Assembly (NCBI GenBank): GCA_964455095.1
Contig: CAYVUV010000103.1
Coordinates: forward strand, 1-33,099
From: CAYVUV01 sp964455095
Lineage (GTDB): Bacteria > Desulfobacterota > Binatia > HRBIN30 > CADEER01
Direction of reading: 5' to 3'
Length of the DNA stretch: 33,099 nt
Shown: positions 16,624 through 24,251 of the stretch, in pieces
How positions within the stretch are numbered: the stretch's first letter is position 1
Layout: each line of letters starts with the position of its first letter
The notes under the pieces: generated by a model
The model's database searches: none
The model's input: the letters and a program-made list of their open reading frames with translations, nothing else
Told to the model about the DNA's origin: nothing
Translations under genes and position numbers: made by a program

Positions 16624-18123
16624 TCAGCCGGCGACGGCGGCTTCGCAGCGCGCGATGGTCGCCTCGCGGTCGGGCGGGTCGGGCATGGCGTAGCGGCGGT
16701 TGTACCAGCGCCCGCGCAGCATCACCCAGAGCGAACGCAAGATGACGCTCGCACGCCCGAAGGCCTGCTCCGGGGTCTCGAGCATGTTGAACATGCGCAG
16801 GAAGGCGCGAAACACCACCGGGTCGCTGCGCGTCGCCGGGGCGATGCCGTCCTCGAAGAACTTCTGCCGCAACCGCGCCCCGAGCCGCTTCGGCTTGCGC
16901 CCCTCGGCTTTGCGCACGGCGTCGCGGTCGGCGATCACCGAGGCGCGGTAGAAGGGCTCGATCTCGGCCCGCGCCGAGCGGTCGAGCGCCAGCGCCGAAG
17001 CGGTCAAATCGTTGGGGTGCGCGTCGAGGGCCTGGCCGAGGAGGTCGGCGTGCAAGAACGCCTGCGCGCAGCCGCGGCCGTAGAGTGGGTTGGTGCAGTA
17101 GGCGGCGTCGCCGAGCACGAACAAGCCGGTCGCCAGCGGCACTCCGTTCACGACGAAGCGGCGCAGGCGGTTGATCAGCCCGCCCATCGCCTGCACCGGG
17201 TGGTGCGGGTCGCCGATCGGCTCGGCGACGTCGGGGGCGACCCAGTCGACGAGGCCGGGGATCGACTGCACCATGGCGTCGAACGCTTCGACCTTGGACA
17301 GCACCTTGAGCCGCGGCACGGCCAGCGGCACGGCGAGCGTGATCGAGAACGTGCGGTCGTCGGCCGGGAAGACGGCGTACTTGACCCAGTTGAAGTCGGC
17401 CGCCGTCGGGTGCACCGAGCGCGGCGGTTCGGTGGCGCCGGGGAGAAAGCGGTAGAAGCGCGTGTAGTAGACGACGCCGGACGATTCGAGCTCTTCCGGC
17501 GGCGGCACCGCGCCGATGGCGGCGAGCCACTCGACCGCCTTGGAGTTGCGCCCGCTGGCGTCGACGATCACATCCGCCTCCAGCGTGTGCTCCTCCTCGC
17601 CGACCGCGTAGTGCACGCCGGTGACGCGCGGCGGCGCAGCGCCAACGGCGCGCAGTGCCTTGACGCTGGCACCGGGGACGAAACGCACCGCACCGCTGGC
17701 CAGCACGTTGGCGCGCACCACCCACTCGAACGTCGTGCGCCGGCAGCCGAGCGCGACCAGATCCTCGTTGCCCGGCTCGGGCGTCAGCTCGGGCAGCGTC
17801 AGCGGCGGCCGATCCATCATGCGCAGCTCCGCCGCGCCGGCGGCCAGCAGCGCGTCGAGCAGATCGGGATAGCGGTCGCGCAGCAGTTTGCGCAGACGGC
17901 CGAGGAAGGCGTGCGAGTGGCGCACCTGCGGCGCGCCGCGCCGCTTCCACGACACGAACGCCTCGCTCGCGGTGGCGGCCGGCGGTTCCGCGTCGCGCTC
18001 GAGCACGGTCACCTGCGCGCCGCGATCGCTCAGCACGCGCGCCGCGGCCAGGCCGGTGATGCCGCTGCCGATGACGACGGCGCGGCGGCCGGCGAGCCCG
18101 TGTGGGGGAGCGCTTTGCTGCAT
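16624..18123 (-). CDS. FAD-dependent oxidoreductase/monooxygenase (PHBH/geranylgeranyl-reductase fold)
   Basis: A 499-residue flavoprotein. The N-terminal dinucleotide fold VIGSGITGLAAARVL (18-31) with acidic E42 binds FAD. DVIVDASGRNS (184-194) is the DG-like motif, and GLFVLGDAAYCTNPLYGRG holds the GD motif (338-339) that contacts the flavin ribityl chain. Class A monooxygenases, halogenases and geranylgeranyl reductases share this layout. I see no tryptophan-halogenase WxWxIP motif, so a hydroxylase or reductase is more likely. No membrane segment is obvious. The zinc-ribbon gene ends 19 nt upstream, so the two are almost certainly co-transcribed. Confidence 0.9.
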   Translation of the reverse strand: MQQSAPPHGLAGRRAVVIGSGITGLAAARVLSDRGAQVTVLERDAEPPAATASEAFVSWKRRGAPQVRHSHAFLGRLRKLLRDRYPDLLDALLAAGAAELRMMDRPPLTLPELTPEPGNEDLVALGCRRTTFEWVVRANVLASGAVRFVPGASVKALRAVGAAPPRVTGVHYAVGEEEHTLEADVIVDASGRNSKAVEWLAAIGAVPPPEELESSGVVYYTRFYRFLPGATEPPRSVHPTAADFNWVKYAVFPADDRTFSITLAVPLAVPRLKVLSKVEAFDAMVQSIPGLVDWVAPDVAEPIGDPHHPVQAMGGLINRLRRFVVNGVPLATGLFVLGDAAYCTNPLYGRGCAQAFLHADLLGQALDAHPNDLTASALALDRSARAEIEPFYRASVIADRDAVRKAEGRKPKRLGARLRQKFFEDGIAPATRSDPVVFRAFLRMFNMLETPEQAFGRASVILRSLWVMLRGRWYNRRYAMPDPPDREATIARCEAAVAG

Positions 18124-18142
18124 GGGCGGGGGCTCGTTTCGC

Positions 18143-18358
18143 TCAGGTGCTCATCAGATCGACGTCGCCGCTGTCGCACTCCGGACAGAGCGGGCGCAGG
18201 CGGCGCGCTTCAAAGACCTTGCCGCAGTCGCGGCACTCGAAGACGTTCGGATCGGTGGGCAGCGGGATGGGGGCCTTACCGCCGCGCGGTGGCGGCGGTG
18301 CGGGCGGGGATTCCGCCGGTCGGCGTCGCGTCGAGAACAATCGTTTCCAAAGGGACAT
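18143..18358 (-). CDS. Small zinc-ribbon protein (71 aa)
   Basis: A 71-residue protein with a basic N-terminus, a Pro-rich stretch (residues 18-36) and a C-terminal metal knuckle CRDCG...CPEC (C42, C45, C58, C61). The pattern fits a zinc ribbon. A rubredoxin-like iron site is less likely, because the spacing between the two CxxC pairs is short (12 residues) and the usual aromatic residues are missing. It could be a protein-protein or electron-transfer partner of the FAD oxidoreductase 19 nt downstream. The chosen ATG (18358) has no good Shine-Dalgarno; longer starts would overlap the preceding diiron-oxidase gene. Confidence 0.65.
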   Translation of the reverse strand: MSLWKRLFSTRRRPAESPPAPPPPRGGKAPIPLPTDPNVFECRDCGKVFEARRLRPLCPECDSGDVDLMST

Positions 18359-18419
18359 GTCGCGCGGCTGAGTGTCCGACCGTAGCAGGATCGACGCGTT
18401 TGAAAAGACGGCCCGTCGA

Positions 18420-19145
18420 TCAGTGCGCCGGCGTATCCAGGAAGCGGTCGTAGCCTTCGGACATCGCGGCATGGCCGAGCACACTGAAGCGAAAGGCGCG
18501 GCGGATACGTGCTTGCTGCTCGCGCGTCTGGCCGCACAGCGCCATCGCCTTCTCGGCGTTCTCGCCGTGTTCCTCTTCGGCTTGAATGTGGATGGCCCAG
18601 AACTCCATCGCCTGGTCGTCGATGTGGTAGTGCTGTTTCAGTCCGTCGTGAATGATCTTGGCGCCGTTCGGCCGCCCGGGAACGTCCATCTCGACGGCCA
18701 ACCCGAAGGCCCCGAGCCCTTCCTCGAACGAGTTGCGGCAGTAGTAGCCCATCACCGACGCGGCGCCGATGGTCGAGGGCAGGGGCAGATGGTCGAGCAT
18801 CTGCTCGCGCGTGATGTCGAGCCCGCGGCAGAACTGCAGATAGAGGTCGTGGTGCTCGGCCTCCTTGATGTAGCCCATCTCGCCGGCCAGGTTGCGCGCG
18901 ATGAGCTTGTAGATGTCGCGGTCGGGCAGCGTCGGCGCCGCCGACAGCCACGCCGCGATGGTCGGGATCGCCGGCTCGACGTAGTAGTAGAAGTCCATCG
19001 CCCACTGGCGCAGCTGCGCCGCGTCGAGCTTGCCCAACACCAAGCCGCGCAGGAAGCGGCTCTGCGGCGCGTGCTCGCGCTTGAAGGCGATGCATTCGTC
19101 GAGAAACTCGCGGGCCGACAGCGCGTGCTCCGTTACCAAACCCAT
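18420..19145 (-). CDS. Heme-oxygenase-like diiron oxidase (TenA/PqqC/CADD-like fold)
   Basis: A 241-residue all-helical protein of the heme-oxygenase-like superfamily. Regions include WAMDFYYYVEPAIP (48-61), NLAGEMGYIKEAEHHDLY (85-102) and HIQAEEEHGENA (186-197). The spacing H186-x3-E190-x2-H193 equals the H-x3-D-x2-H ligand set of diiron members such as CADD; the remaining candidates are E89, H98 or H99, and E152. Such enzymes cleave C-C bonds (UndA makes 1-alkenes from fatty acids), N-oxygenate amino acids (SznF type) or act in pABA synthesis (CADD). The TenA thiaminase Cys pattern is absent. Between the HAD gene (24 nt) and the zinc-ribbon gene (61 nt), in a co-directional cluster. Confidence 0.88.
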   Translation of the reverse strand: MGLVTEHALSAREFLDECIAFKREHAPQSRFLRGLVLGKLDAAQLRQWAMDFYYYVEPAIPTIAAWLSAAPTLPDRDIYKLIARNLAGEMGYIKEAEHHDLYLQFCRGLDITREQMLDHLPLPSTIGAASVMGYYCRNSFEEGLGAFGLAVEMDVPGRPNGAKIIHDGLKQHYHIDDQAMEFWAIHIQAEEEHGENAEKAMALCGQTREQQARIRRAFRFSVLGHAAMSEGYDRFLDTPAH

Positions 19146-19169
19146 GTTGGCGCCCCCTTTCTTCGGCTT

Positions 19170-19853
19170 CTAGATGCTGGCCTGCGGCTTGTCCATCAAC
19201 ACCTGTTCCACCACGCTCGGCAGATCGCGGAAGCGCGCCACGATGGGGCCGGCGGCGGCGATCTCGTCGCGATAGCCGTGGCCGTAGTCGCAACCGACGA
19301 AGGGGCAGCCGATGGCCTGCGCGGCCTCGACGTCGCTGGTGCGGTCGCCGATCATCACCGTCTGCGCGGCGGTGACGCCGTGTCGCGCCAGGTAGGCGCG
19401 CAGGATGGCGGCTTTGTCGCCGACCTGGTCGGCGGTGACGCGCGCGGCAAAGCAGTCGGCCAGCCCGTAGGTGCCGAGCACTGCCTCGATGTAACGGCTG
19501 CGCCCGTTGGAGGCCACGCACAGCGCGTAATGCGCCCTGAGCGCGCGCAATGTGTCGGCGACGTCGGGATACAGGATGCCCTCGCCGGCCATCACGTGCT
19601 CGCAGATGACGTCGAGCGAGACCATGTTCAACCGCTGCACGGCCTCGGGATCGGCCTGCGGGAACAACCGCGCCAGGATGACACGCAGCGGCCAACCGAC
19701 ATGGTCGAGGATCTCGCGCGTCGACGGCACACGCGCGAACGAGCCCGGCCGTTCGCCGTTCACGCGCGCGATGGCCTCGCGGTACGCCTCGCCGAGAAAC
19801 GGCTCGGACGAGTACAGCACGCCGTCGAGGTCGAAGCAGAGCAGGGGGATCAG
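19170..19853 (-). CDS. HAD-superfamily phosphatase (probable CTG start)
   Basis: A 227-residue HAD hydrolase of the phosphoglycolate-phosphatase/beta-phosphoglucomutase-like type. The catalytic DxD motif lies in CFDLDGVLYSSE, encoded upstream of the first possible GTG (19820). There is no ATG, GTG or TTG before the motif in this frame. The best start is CTG at 19853, seven bases after GGAG (19861-19864 on the other strand), giving MIPLLCFDLDGV with nucleophile D7 and acid D9. Later motifs are present: ASNGRSRY (motif II), K in GDKAAILRA (motif III) and GDRTSDVEAA (motif IV). Substrate unknown. It ends 24 nt before the diiron-oxidase gene. Starting at 19820 would delete the active site. Confidence 0.9.
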   Translation of the reverse strand: MIPLLCFDLDGVLYSSEPFLGEAYREAIARVNGERPGSFARVPSTREILDHVGWPLRVILARLFPQADPEAVQRLNMVSLDVICEHVMAGEGILYPDVADTLRALRAHYALCVASNGRSRYIEAVLGTYGLADCFAARVTADQVGDKAAILRAYLARHGVTAAQTVMIGDRTSDVEAAQAIGCPFVGCDYGHGYRDEIAAAGPIVARFRDLPSVVEQVLMDKPQASI

Positions 19854-19875
19854 GTTTCTTCTCCGGGGTTCAGAT

Positions 19876-19914
19876 TCCCTCTCCCGGATGGGAGAGGGCC
19901 AGGGTGAGGGGGAT
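19876..19914 (+). repeat. REP-like palindromic repeat, copy 3
   Basis: Same unit as at 791-828, with a perfect 9-bp stem (19877-19885 with 19890-19898). It lies in the 91-nt gap between the acyl-CoA-synthetase stop and the HAD start, so it may partly terminate or process the transcript there. Confidence 0.75.
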
Positions 19915-19944
19915 TCAACATTCTTTGCCCGCCGCCTTGCTCGC

Positions 19945-21591
19945 CTATTCCAGCCCCAACTCCTTCAGCGCCAACGCCTTCGCCCATCGGTAGTCGGCCT
20001 TGCCCGACGGGCTGCGCACCATCTCGTCGACGAAGAGGACCGCCCGCGGCAGCTTGTAGCGGGCGAGGTGCTGAGCGGCGAACTCGATCAGCTCAGCCTC
20101 GCTGGGCACTTCGCCGGCGCGCGCCTGGACGACGGCGGTGACCTGCTGGCCGAAGCGCTCGTTCGGTGTGCCGACGACGACGGCGTCGTAGACCGACGGG
20201 TGGTGCTTGAGCGCCTTCTCGACTTCTTCCGGGTAGATTTTCTCGCCGCCCGAGTTGATCGACACCGAGCCGCGCCCGAGCACGACGATGGTGCCGTCGT
20301 CGGCGACCTTGGCGTGGTCGCCGGGCACGGCGTAGCGCCGGCCGGCGATGACGGGGAAGGTCTTGTTGGTCTTCTCCGCGTCCTTGAAATAGCCGAGCGG
20401 CACATGCCCGGCGCGCGCCAGCCAGCCGCTGGCGGGGTGGCCCGCGGTGAGCGTGGTGGTCAGATCGTCCGACAGCACGAGTGTGTCCTCGTTCATGCGG
20501 AACTTGCCGGTGGTCGCCTTGGCGCCCGCCATGGTGACGTGCGAGCCCTGTCCGCCGGTCTCCGACGCGCCGAAGCCGTCGATGATCATCAGGTGCGGGA
20601 TCTTCGACACGAAGCCGTCCTTGAGCGCCGGCGTCAGGATGGCGCCGCCGGAGAGGATGACGTTGAGCGTCGACAGGTCGTACGGTTTCTTGTCGAGCTG
20701 ATCGAGCAGCGGCCGGCCGAAGGCGTCGCCGACGATGGTGAGGAACTGCACTTTGTGGCGCTCGATGGTCGACCAGATGTCGTCCGGATCGAGTCGATCG
20801 GTGCGGTTCTGGATGATGACCGTACCGCCCTGGTGCAGCGCCGTGAAGGCCATCCAGTGCGCCGCGCCGTGCATCAACGGCGGTGCCGGCAGGGCGCGGA
20901 TGGCGCCGGCCTTGGCCCCGTCGACGACGGCCTCGAGGCTCGGGAACTTCGAGCCGCCGAGCGGATGGCCGCCGAGGGCGCCGAAGAAGATGTCTTCCTG
21001 GCGCCACAGCACGCCCTTGGGCATGCCCGTCGTGCCGCCGGTGTAGAGGATGTACAGATCGTCGGGCGACCACTCGAGTGCCGGGCGCGCCGGCGACGAC
21101 TGGCGCAGCGCTTCCTCGTAGTCGACGGCGCCCGGCAGCAGGGCGTGGCCGGAGTCGTCGGCGACCTGAATCAGCACGTCGAGGTTGGGCAGTTGCGGGC
21201 GAATGCGCGCCACGTTGGGGGCAAAGCGGGCGTGGTAGATCAGCGCCCGCGCGTCGGCGTCGTTGAGCAGGTAGACCAGCTCGTCGTCGACGTAGCGATA
21301 GTTGACGTTGAAGGGCGCGACGCGGGCCTTGTAGCTGCCCATCATGCCCTCGAGGTACTCGTGGCAGTTGTAGAGATAGATGCCGAGGTGATCCTGGCCC
21401 GACTCGAAGTTGAGTAACTTGCTGCGGTCCTGGTGGGCGCCGAGGCCGCGCCCGTGCAGGTAGTTGCCCAGGCGGCGTGTGCGCTGGTTGAAGTCGGCCC
21501 AGGTGAAGCGGTGCTCGCGAAAGATGAGGCACTCGCGCTCCGGGATGGCGGCCGCGATGGCCTCGCTGATCTCGGCAAGATTGAAACTCAT
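19945..21591 (-). CDS. Acyl-CoA synthetase, FadD19-like
   Basis: A 548-residue AMP-forming ligase that activates a carboxylic acid to its CoA ester. The start is ATG 21591 with AGGAG six bases upstream. Core motifs: P-loop YTGGTTGMPKG (183-193), GFGASETGG (339-347), GDHAKVADDG (424-433), LGRGSVSINSGGEKIYPEE (438-456) and catalytic K531 in SPSGKADYRWAK. The last two segments closely recall mycobacterial FadD19, a steroid side-chain C26-acid ligase, so a steroid-like or branched acid is plausible, but related ligases act on other acids. The gene is first in a co-directional run with the HAD, diiron oxidase, zinc-ribbon, FAD and MFS genes, suggesting that a CoA-activated acid is modified. Confidence 0.93.
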   Translation of the reverse strand: MSFNLAEISEAIAAAIPERECLIFREHRFTWADFNQRTRRLGNYLHGRGLGAHQDRSKLLNFESGQDHLGIYLYNCHEYLEGMMGSYKARVAPFNVNYRYVDDELVYLLNDADARALIYHARFAPNVARIRPQLPNLDVLIQVADDSGHALLPGAVDYEEALRQSSPARPALEWSPDDLYILYTGGTTGMPKGVLWRQEDIFFGALGGHPLGGSKFPSLEAVVDGAKAGAIRALPAPPLMHGAAHWMAFTALHQGGTVIIQNRTDRLDPDDIWSTIERHKVQFLTIVGDAFGRPLLDQLDKKPYDLSTLNVILSGGAILTPALKDGFVSKIPHLMIIDGFGASETGGQGSHVTMAGAKATTGKFRMNEDTLVLSDDLTTTLTAGHPASGWLARAGHVPLGYFKDAEKTNKTFPVIAGRRYAVPGDHAKVADDGTIVVLGRGSVSINSGGEKIYPEEVEKALKHHPSVYDAVVVGTPNERFGQQVTAVVQARAGEVPSEAELIEFAAQHLARYKLPRAVLFVDEMVRSPSGKADYRWAKALALKELGLE

Positions 21592-21684
21592 ACGGACTCC
21601 TGTGCGGTGACGGCATCCTCGCCGAAGTGTTGCAGTCGCGCAAGCGACGCGGCGGGCGGCTTGACCCACTTCGGAGCGCTACAT

Positions 21685-21915
21685 ATGTATTGGCGCTACA
21701 TGCCCGCCGGAGTTTCCAACGCCTTCGCCCTGCTGCGCATCCCGCGCGGCGCGGCGCGCCCCTCGGACGAGCGCTTCCGCGCCGCCCTGGCCGAAGACCA
21801 CGCCCGCCTGCACCAGCCGCAGAGCGACGGCAGCGGCGAGCTCGAAGTCGCCGGCCCCTACGCCATCCTCGTCGACGGCACCGAGCTCGACGAGTACGTC
21901 GTCTGGGAACGCTGA
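21685..21915 (+). CDS. Small acidic hypothetical protein (76 aa)
   Basis: Divergent from the acyl-CoA synthetase. The 76-residue frame MYWRYMPAGVSNAF...LDEYVVWER has strong third-position G/C and a GGAG eight bases before its ATG, so it looks like a real gene. A second in-frame ATG lies at 21700. No domain is recognised; it is acidic at its C-terminus and has no signal peptide. Its 3' end recurs at 23525-23628 in degenerate form (see findings). It ends 37 nt before the convergent stop of the DUF1254 gene. Confidence 0.65.
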   Translation: MYWRYMPAGVSNAFALLRIPRGAARPSDERFRAALAEDHARLHQPQSDGSGELEVAGPYAILVDGTELDEYVVWER

Positions 21916-21952
21916 GCGAGCGCCGCGGCGGGCGGCGAGTTCTCCACCCGCT

Positions 21953-23380
21953 TCACTGCACCTCTTGCACGGGCGGAATCTTCCACGTGCCGTCGATGAT
22001 GGACGGCGGCGTTTCCCGGGGCCAGTAGAGGCGCAGCATGAGGATGAATTTTCCGGCCGGTGCGGGAAGCCAGTTCGCTTCCTTCTCGGGACCGGGATTG
22101 TCGTTTTGCAGGTAGAGATCCACCGAGCCGTCGGCATTCTTCTTGAGGTCGTTGCGCGCGCTCACCGTGTAGCGGTTGAGCGGGTTGTCGACGAAGAAGT
22201 ACTCGGCGTTGTACATCGTCAGCGACCAGAAGCCTTCGACCGGCGGCAAGTTGCCGTTGTCGAAATGCATGACGTACTTCTTGGTCCCATCGTATGGTTT
22301 GCCGTCCGCCGCCGCTTCCGAAGTCGGATACACCGCATCCTGCGGGCGGTTGGCGCCGAGTCCGATGGCGGTGATCAACGCCCGTTGGAGATAGTCGGTC
22401 CCGTAGAGCCCGGTCTTGGTCGTGAAGATCCAGCCGTTCTCGTCTTTTCCCGCCCACTTGAAGTGGGCCATGATTTTCTCGGCGCCCACTTTGGGGATCC
22501 CCTGCAGGGCTTGCTGCACCGCGGGGTCGAGCTTGCTCAGATCGAAGGCCTGCCCCGGGACGATGCCGAGTCGGGCCATTTTCTCGAGCACGGGAGCGTC
22601 GGCCTTAGCGGGCGGGTTGTCCTTCATGAGCGCTGCCAGCAGATTGAAGTAGGCGGCGGTGCTGAGGGCGTTGACCTGGTCACGCACGGGGGTCTTCATG
22701 TCGATGCTCGGATCCACTGTCCCCGGCGGCGGCGTGTAGGGCTTTCCGTACGCGCTCAGCGGCACCACCGAAATGGCGTCCTGCAGCTCGTGCACCGCCG
22801 CGTAGTCTTCCGGCGTGCCGGTGCAGTAGATGCGCCCGAGCAGCCACACGATGCTCGTGGGGGATTTGTACTCCTTCACGCCGCTGGGGAGCGTGCCCTT
22901 CCAGCCCGGGCCGGTGATGGCATACTTCTGCGCGCCGGTGCCGGTGGTGCGCTTGCCTGGCACCTGGAAGACATCGGTCCAGCCGTCGAGCATCGGGAAG
23001 AGATAGTAGCGGTCGTGCGCATCGGGCAGGGTCAGCACCCAGGGCTCCTTGGCGACGTCGATCCAGGTGGTGGTGTAGAGCGTATCGGCGTTGGGCGCCG
23101 TGACATCCCGGAAGGCAGCGGTCGGATACGCGCGCATCCGCACCAGATGTCCCATCGGTGCTCGCGTGCCCTCCGGTTCGCGGACGTTGGTCATCACCCG
23201 CCGGGTCATCTCCATGGTGACCAGCGGGTAGCCGAAGACGTACGCGTCTTCAGCGATATTCTGCGCCTCCTGGGCGGAAATCTTATCGGCATACTGGGCG
23301 CTGGCCGTTCCAACCGACGAGCACAAGAGCAACGCCATCGCGGCGGTGAGCGCCTTCAATCTGCTGAATCTCATGACCAT
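21953..23380 (-). CDS. Secreted DUF1254/DUF1214 protein
   Basis: A 475-residue exported protein. The start is ATG 23380 (GAGGAG upstream); a second ATG follows at 23374. Signal peptide MVMRFSRLKALTAAMALLLC...SASAQ, cut before YADK. The N-half has the DUF1254 pattern (AEDAYVFGYPLVTMEMTRRV, PNADTLYTTTWIDVAKEPWV, RYYLFPMLDGWTDVF) and the C-half the DUF1214 pattern (VEGFWSLTMYN, NPLNRYTVSARNDL, ANWLPAPAGKFILMLRLYWP). The family is widespread, periplasmic and of unknown function. The gene is flanked by a duplicated gene tail, and no operon partner is visible. Confidence 0.93.
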   Translation of the reverse strand: MVMRFSRLKALTAAMALLLCSSVGTASAQYADKISAQEAQNIAEDAYVFGYPLVTMEMTRRVMTNVREPEGTRAPMGHLVRMRAYPTAAFRDVTAPNADTLYTTTWIDVAKEPWVLTLPDAHDRYYLFPMLDGWTDVFQVPGKRTTGTGAQKYAITGPGWKGTLPSGVKEYKSPTSIVWLLGRIYCTGTPEDYAAVHELQDAISVVPLSAYGKPYTPPPGTVDPSIDMKTPVRDQVNALSTAAYFNLLAALMKDNPPAKADAPVLEKMARLGIVPGQAFDLSKLDPAVQQALQGIPKVGAEKIMAHFKWAGKDENGWIFTTKTGLYGTDYLQRALITAIGLGANRPQDAVYPTSEAAADGKPYDGTKKYVMHFDNGNLPPVEGFWSLTMYNAEYFFVDNPLNRYTVSARNDLKKNADGSVDLYLQNDNPGPEKEANWLPAPAGKFILMLRLYWPRETPPSIIDGTWKIPPVQEVQ

Positions 23381-23524
23381 GTCTTTCTCCTCACGTACGT
23401 GGAAGCCGGTGACCGAGAGGCCAGCCAACCCGACTTGAGCTGTCGAAGGAATCGGAGCGCCAATCTGGCGGGACGCGACTATGGTAATTTCTGCACAAGT
23501 CGTCAACGCCGCGTCGGCTCGGGG

Positions 23525-23628
23525 CCGCAGTCGAGGACGTTGCAGCGGCGAGATCGAAGGCGCCGGCCCCTCCGCCAAACTTGGTCGACGGCACCGAGCT
23601 CGACGAGTACGTCGTCTGGGAGCGCTGA
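23525..23628 (+). pseudogene. Degenerate second copy of the 3' end of the 76-aa gene
   Basis: Bases 23525-23633 align with 21817-21920, from CCGCAG onward. The last 15 codons encode the same LVDGTELDEYVVWER and stop. A one-base insertion near 23579-23581 shifts the frame against the upstream part, and no 5' half is present, so this is a remnant. It lies upstream of the DUF1254 gene on the opposite strand. Confidence 0.75.
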
Positions 23629-23645
23629 GCGAGCTGCCATTGGGC

Positions 23646-23870
23646 TCACACCAGTCGATGGAACTCGTCGACCGTGAGCCGGGCTTGCTTGAGGATGTGG
23701 GAGAGAGTGGAGCGCTTGATCGGTCGATGTGCGGGCACGATCAACTTCAGCGTTTCATCGGCGGTATGCTTCTGGAGGCGAATGTGGCTGCCGCGCTGCC
23801 GAACGACTACCCAACCGTCTCGACGGAGGGCCCGAACCACTTGCTCGTAGCTCAGGCTGGGAACCTTCAT
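23646..23870 (-). CDS. hicA: HicA-family mRNA interferase toxin
   Basis: A 74-residue toxin with a double-stranded-RNA-binding-like fold. The GSHIRL motif holds the catalytic His (H29) after the VVVRQR strand, and LIVPAHRPIKRSTLSHILKQARL is the typical C-terminal half. HicA toxins cut mRNA during translation and are neutralised by HicB. The gene overlaps hicB by 4 nt (ATGA), so translation is coupled; here the antitoxin is first and the toxin second. Confidence 0.93.
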   Translation of the reverse strand: MKVPSLSYEQVVRALRRDGWVVVRQRGSHIRLQKHTADETLKLIVPAHRPIKRSTLSHILKQARLTVDEFHRLV

Positions 23871-24070
23871 ACCGCGATTTCGATGACCTCAGCATCGGCT
23901 GAAACTGCCACGTCATCATCCACCGGCTCCAGGTAGAGCTCGATCGCCTCCCGAATGTTGGCGAGTGCCTCGTCGCGCGTGTCACCTTCGCTAACACAGC
24001 CGGGAAGCGCAGGGACGATGGCGGTGTATCCTCCCTCGTCACTTGGCTCGAGTACCACGCGCAACTTCAT
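23867..24070 (-). CDS. hicB: HicB-family antitoxin
   Basis: A 67-residue partial-RNase-H-fold antitoxin. ATG 24070 is chosen because GGAGG lies close upstream; a longer start at 24154 adds unrelated residues. The core GGYTAIVPALPGCVSEGDT...EALANIREAIELYLE is the family signature. It lacks the C-terminal DNA-binding domain that larger HicB proteins use for autoregulation, so operon control would need another factor or be weak. Upstream of hicA with a 4-nt overlap. Confidence 0.92.
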   Translation of the reverse strand: MKLRVVLEPSDEGGYTAIVPALPGCVSEGDTRDEALANIREAIELYLEPVDDDVAVSADAEVIEIAV

Positions 24071-24251
24071 GGGCTCTTCCTCCGCCCAGTAGACTACATC
24101 TGCGGGCGAACACGGATCAATCCAACGGAAGAGCCGCCCACGGTGGCGCACCACGAGGGAACGTTAGGGCGGCGAGAGGGGACGCTGGCCGAGGGGCCCG
24201 CCTTTCCCAAACTCGGCCGAGTCGGCCCAGCATACCTTTCGGCGCCGCCTC

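Noticed and set aside
16624..18123. FAD protein as a tryptophan halogenase
   Set aside because: The WxWxIP motif was not found, and the Lys of the halogenase site could not be placed.
18143..18358. Zinc-ribbon protein as a true rubredoxin
   Set aside because: The spacing between the CxxC pairs is too short and the characteristic aromatic core residues are absent.
16543..18453. 636-codon plus-strand frame
   Set aside because: Antisense of the FAD oxidoreductase; no motif.
19552..23677. Plus-strand frames of 621 and 570 codons
   Set aside because: Antisense of the acyl-CoA synthetase and the DUF1254 gene.
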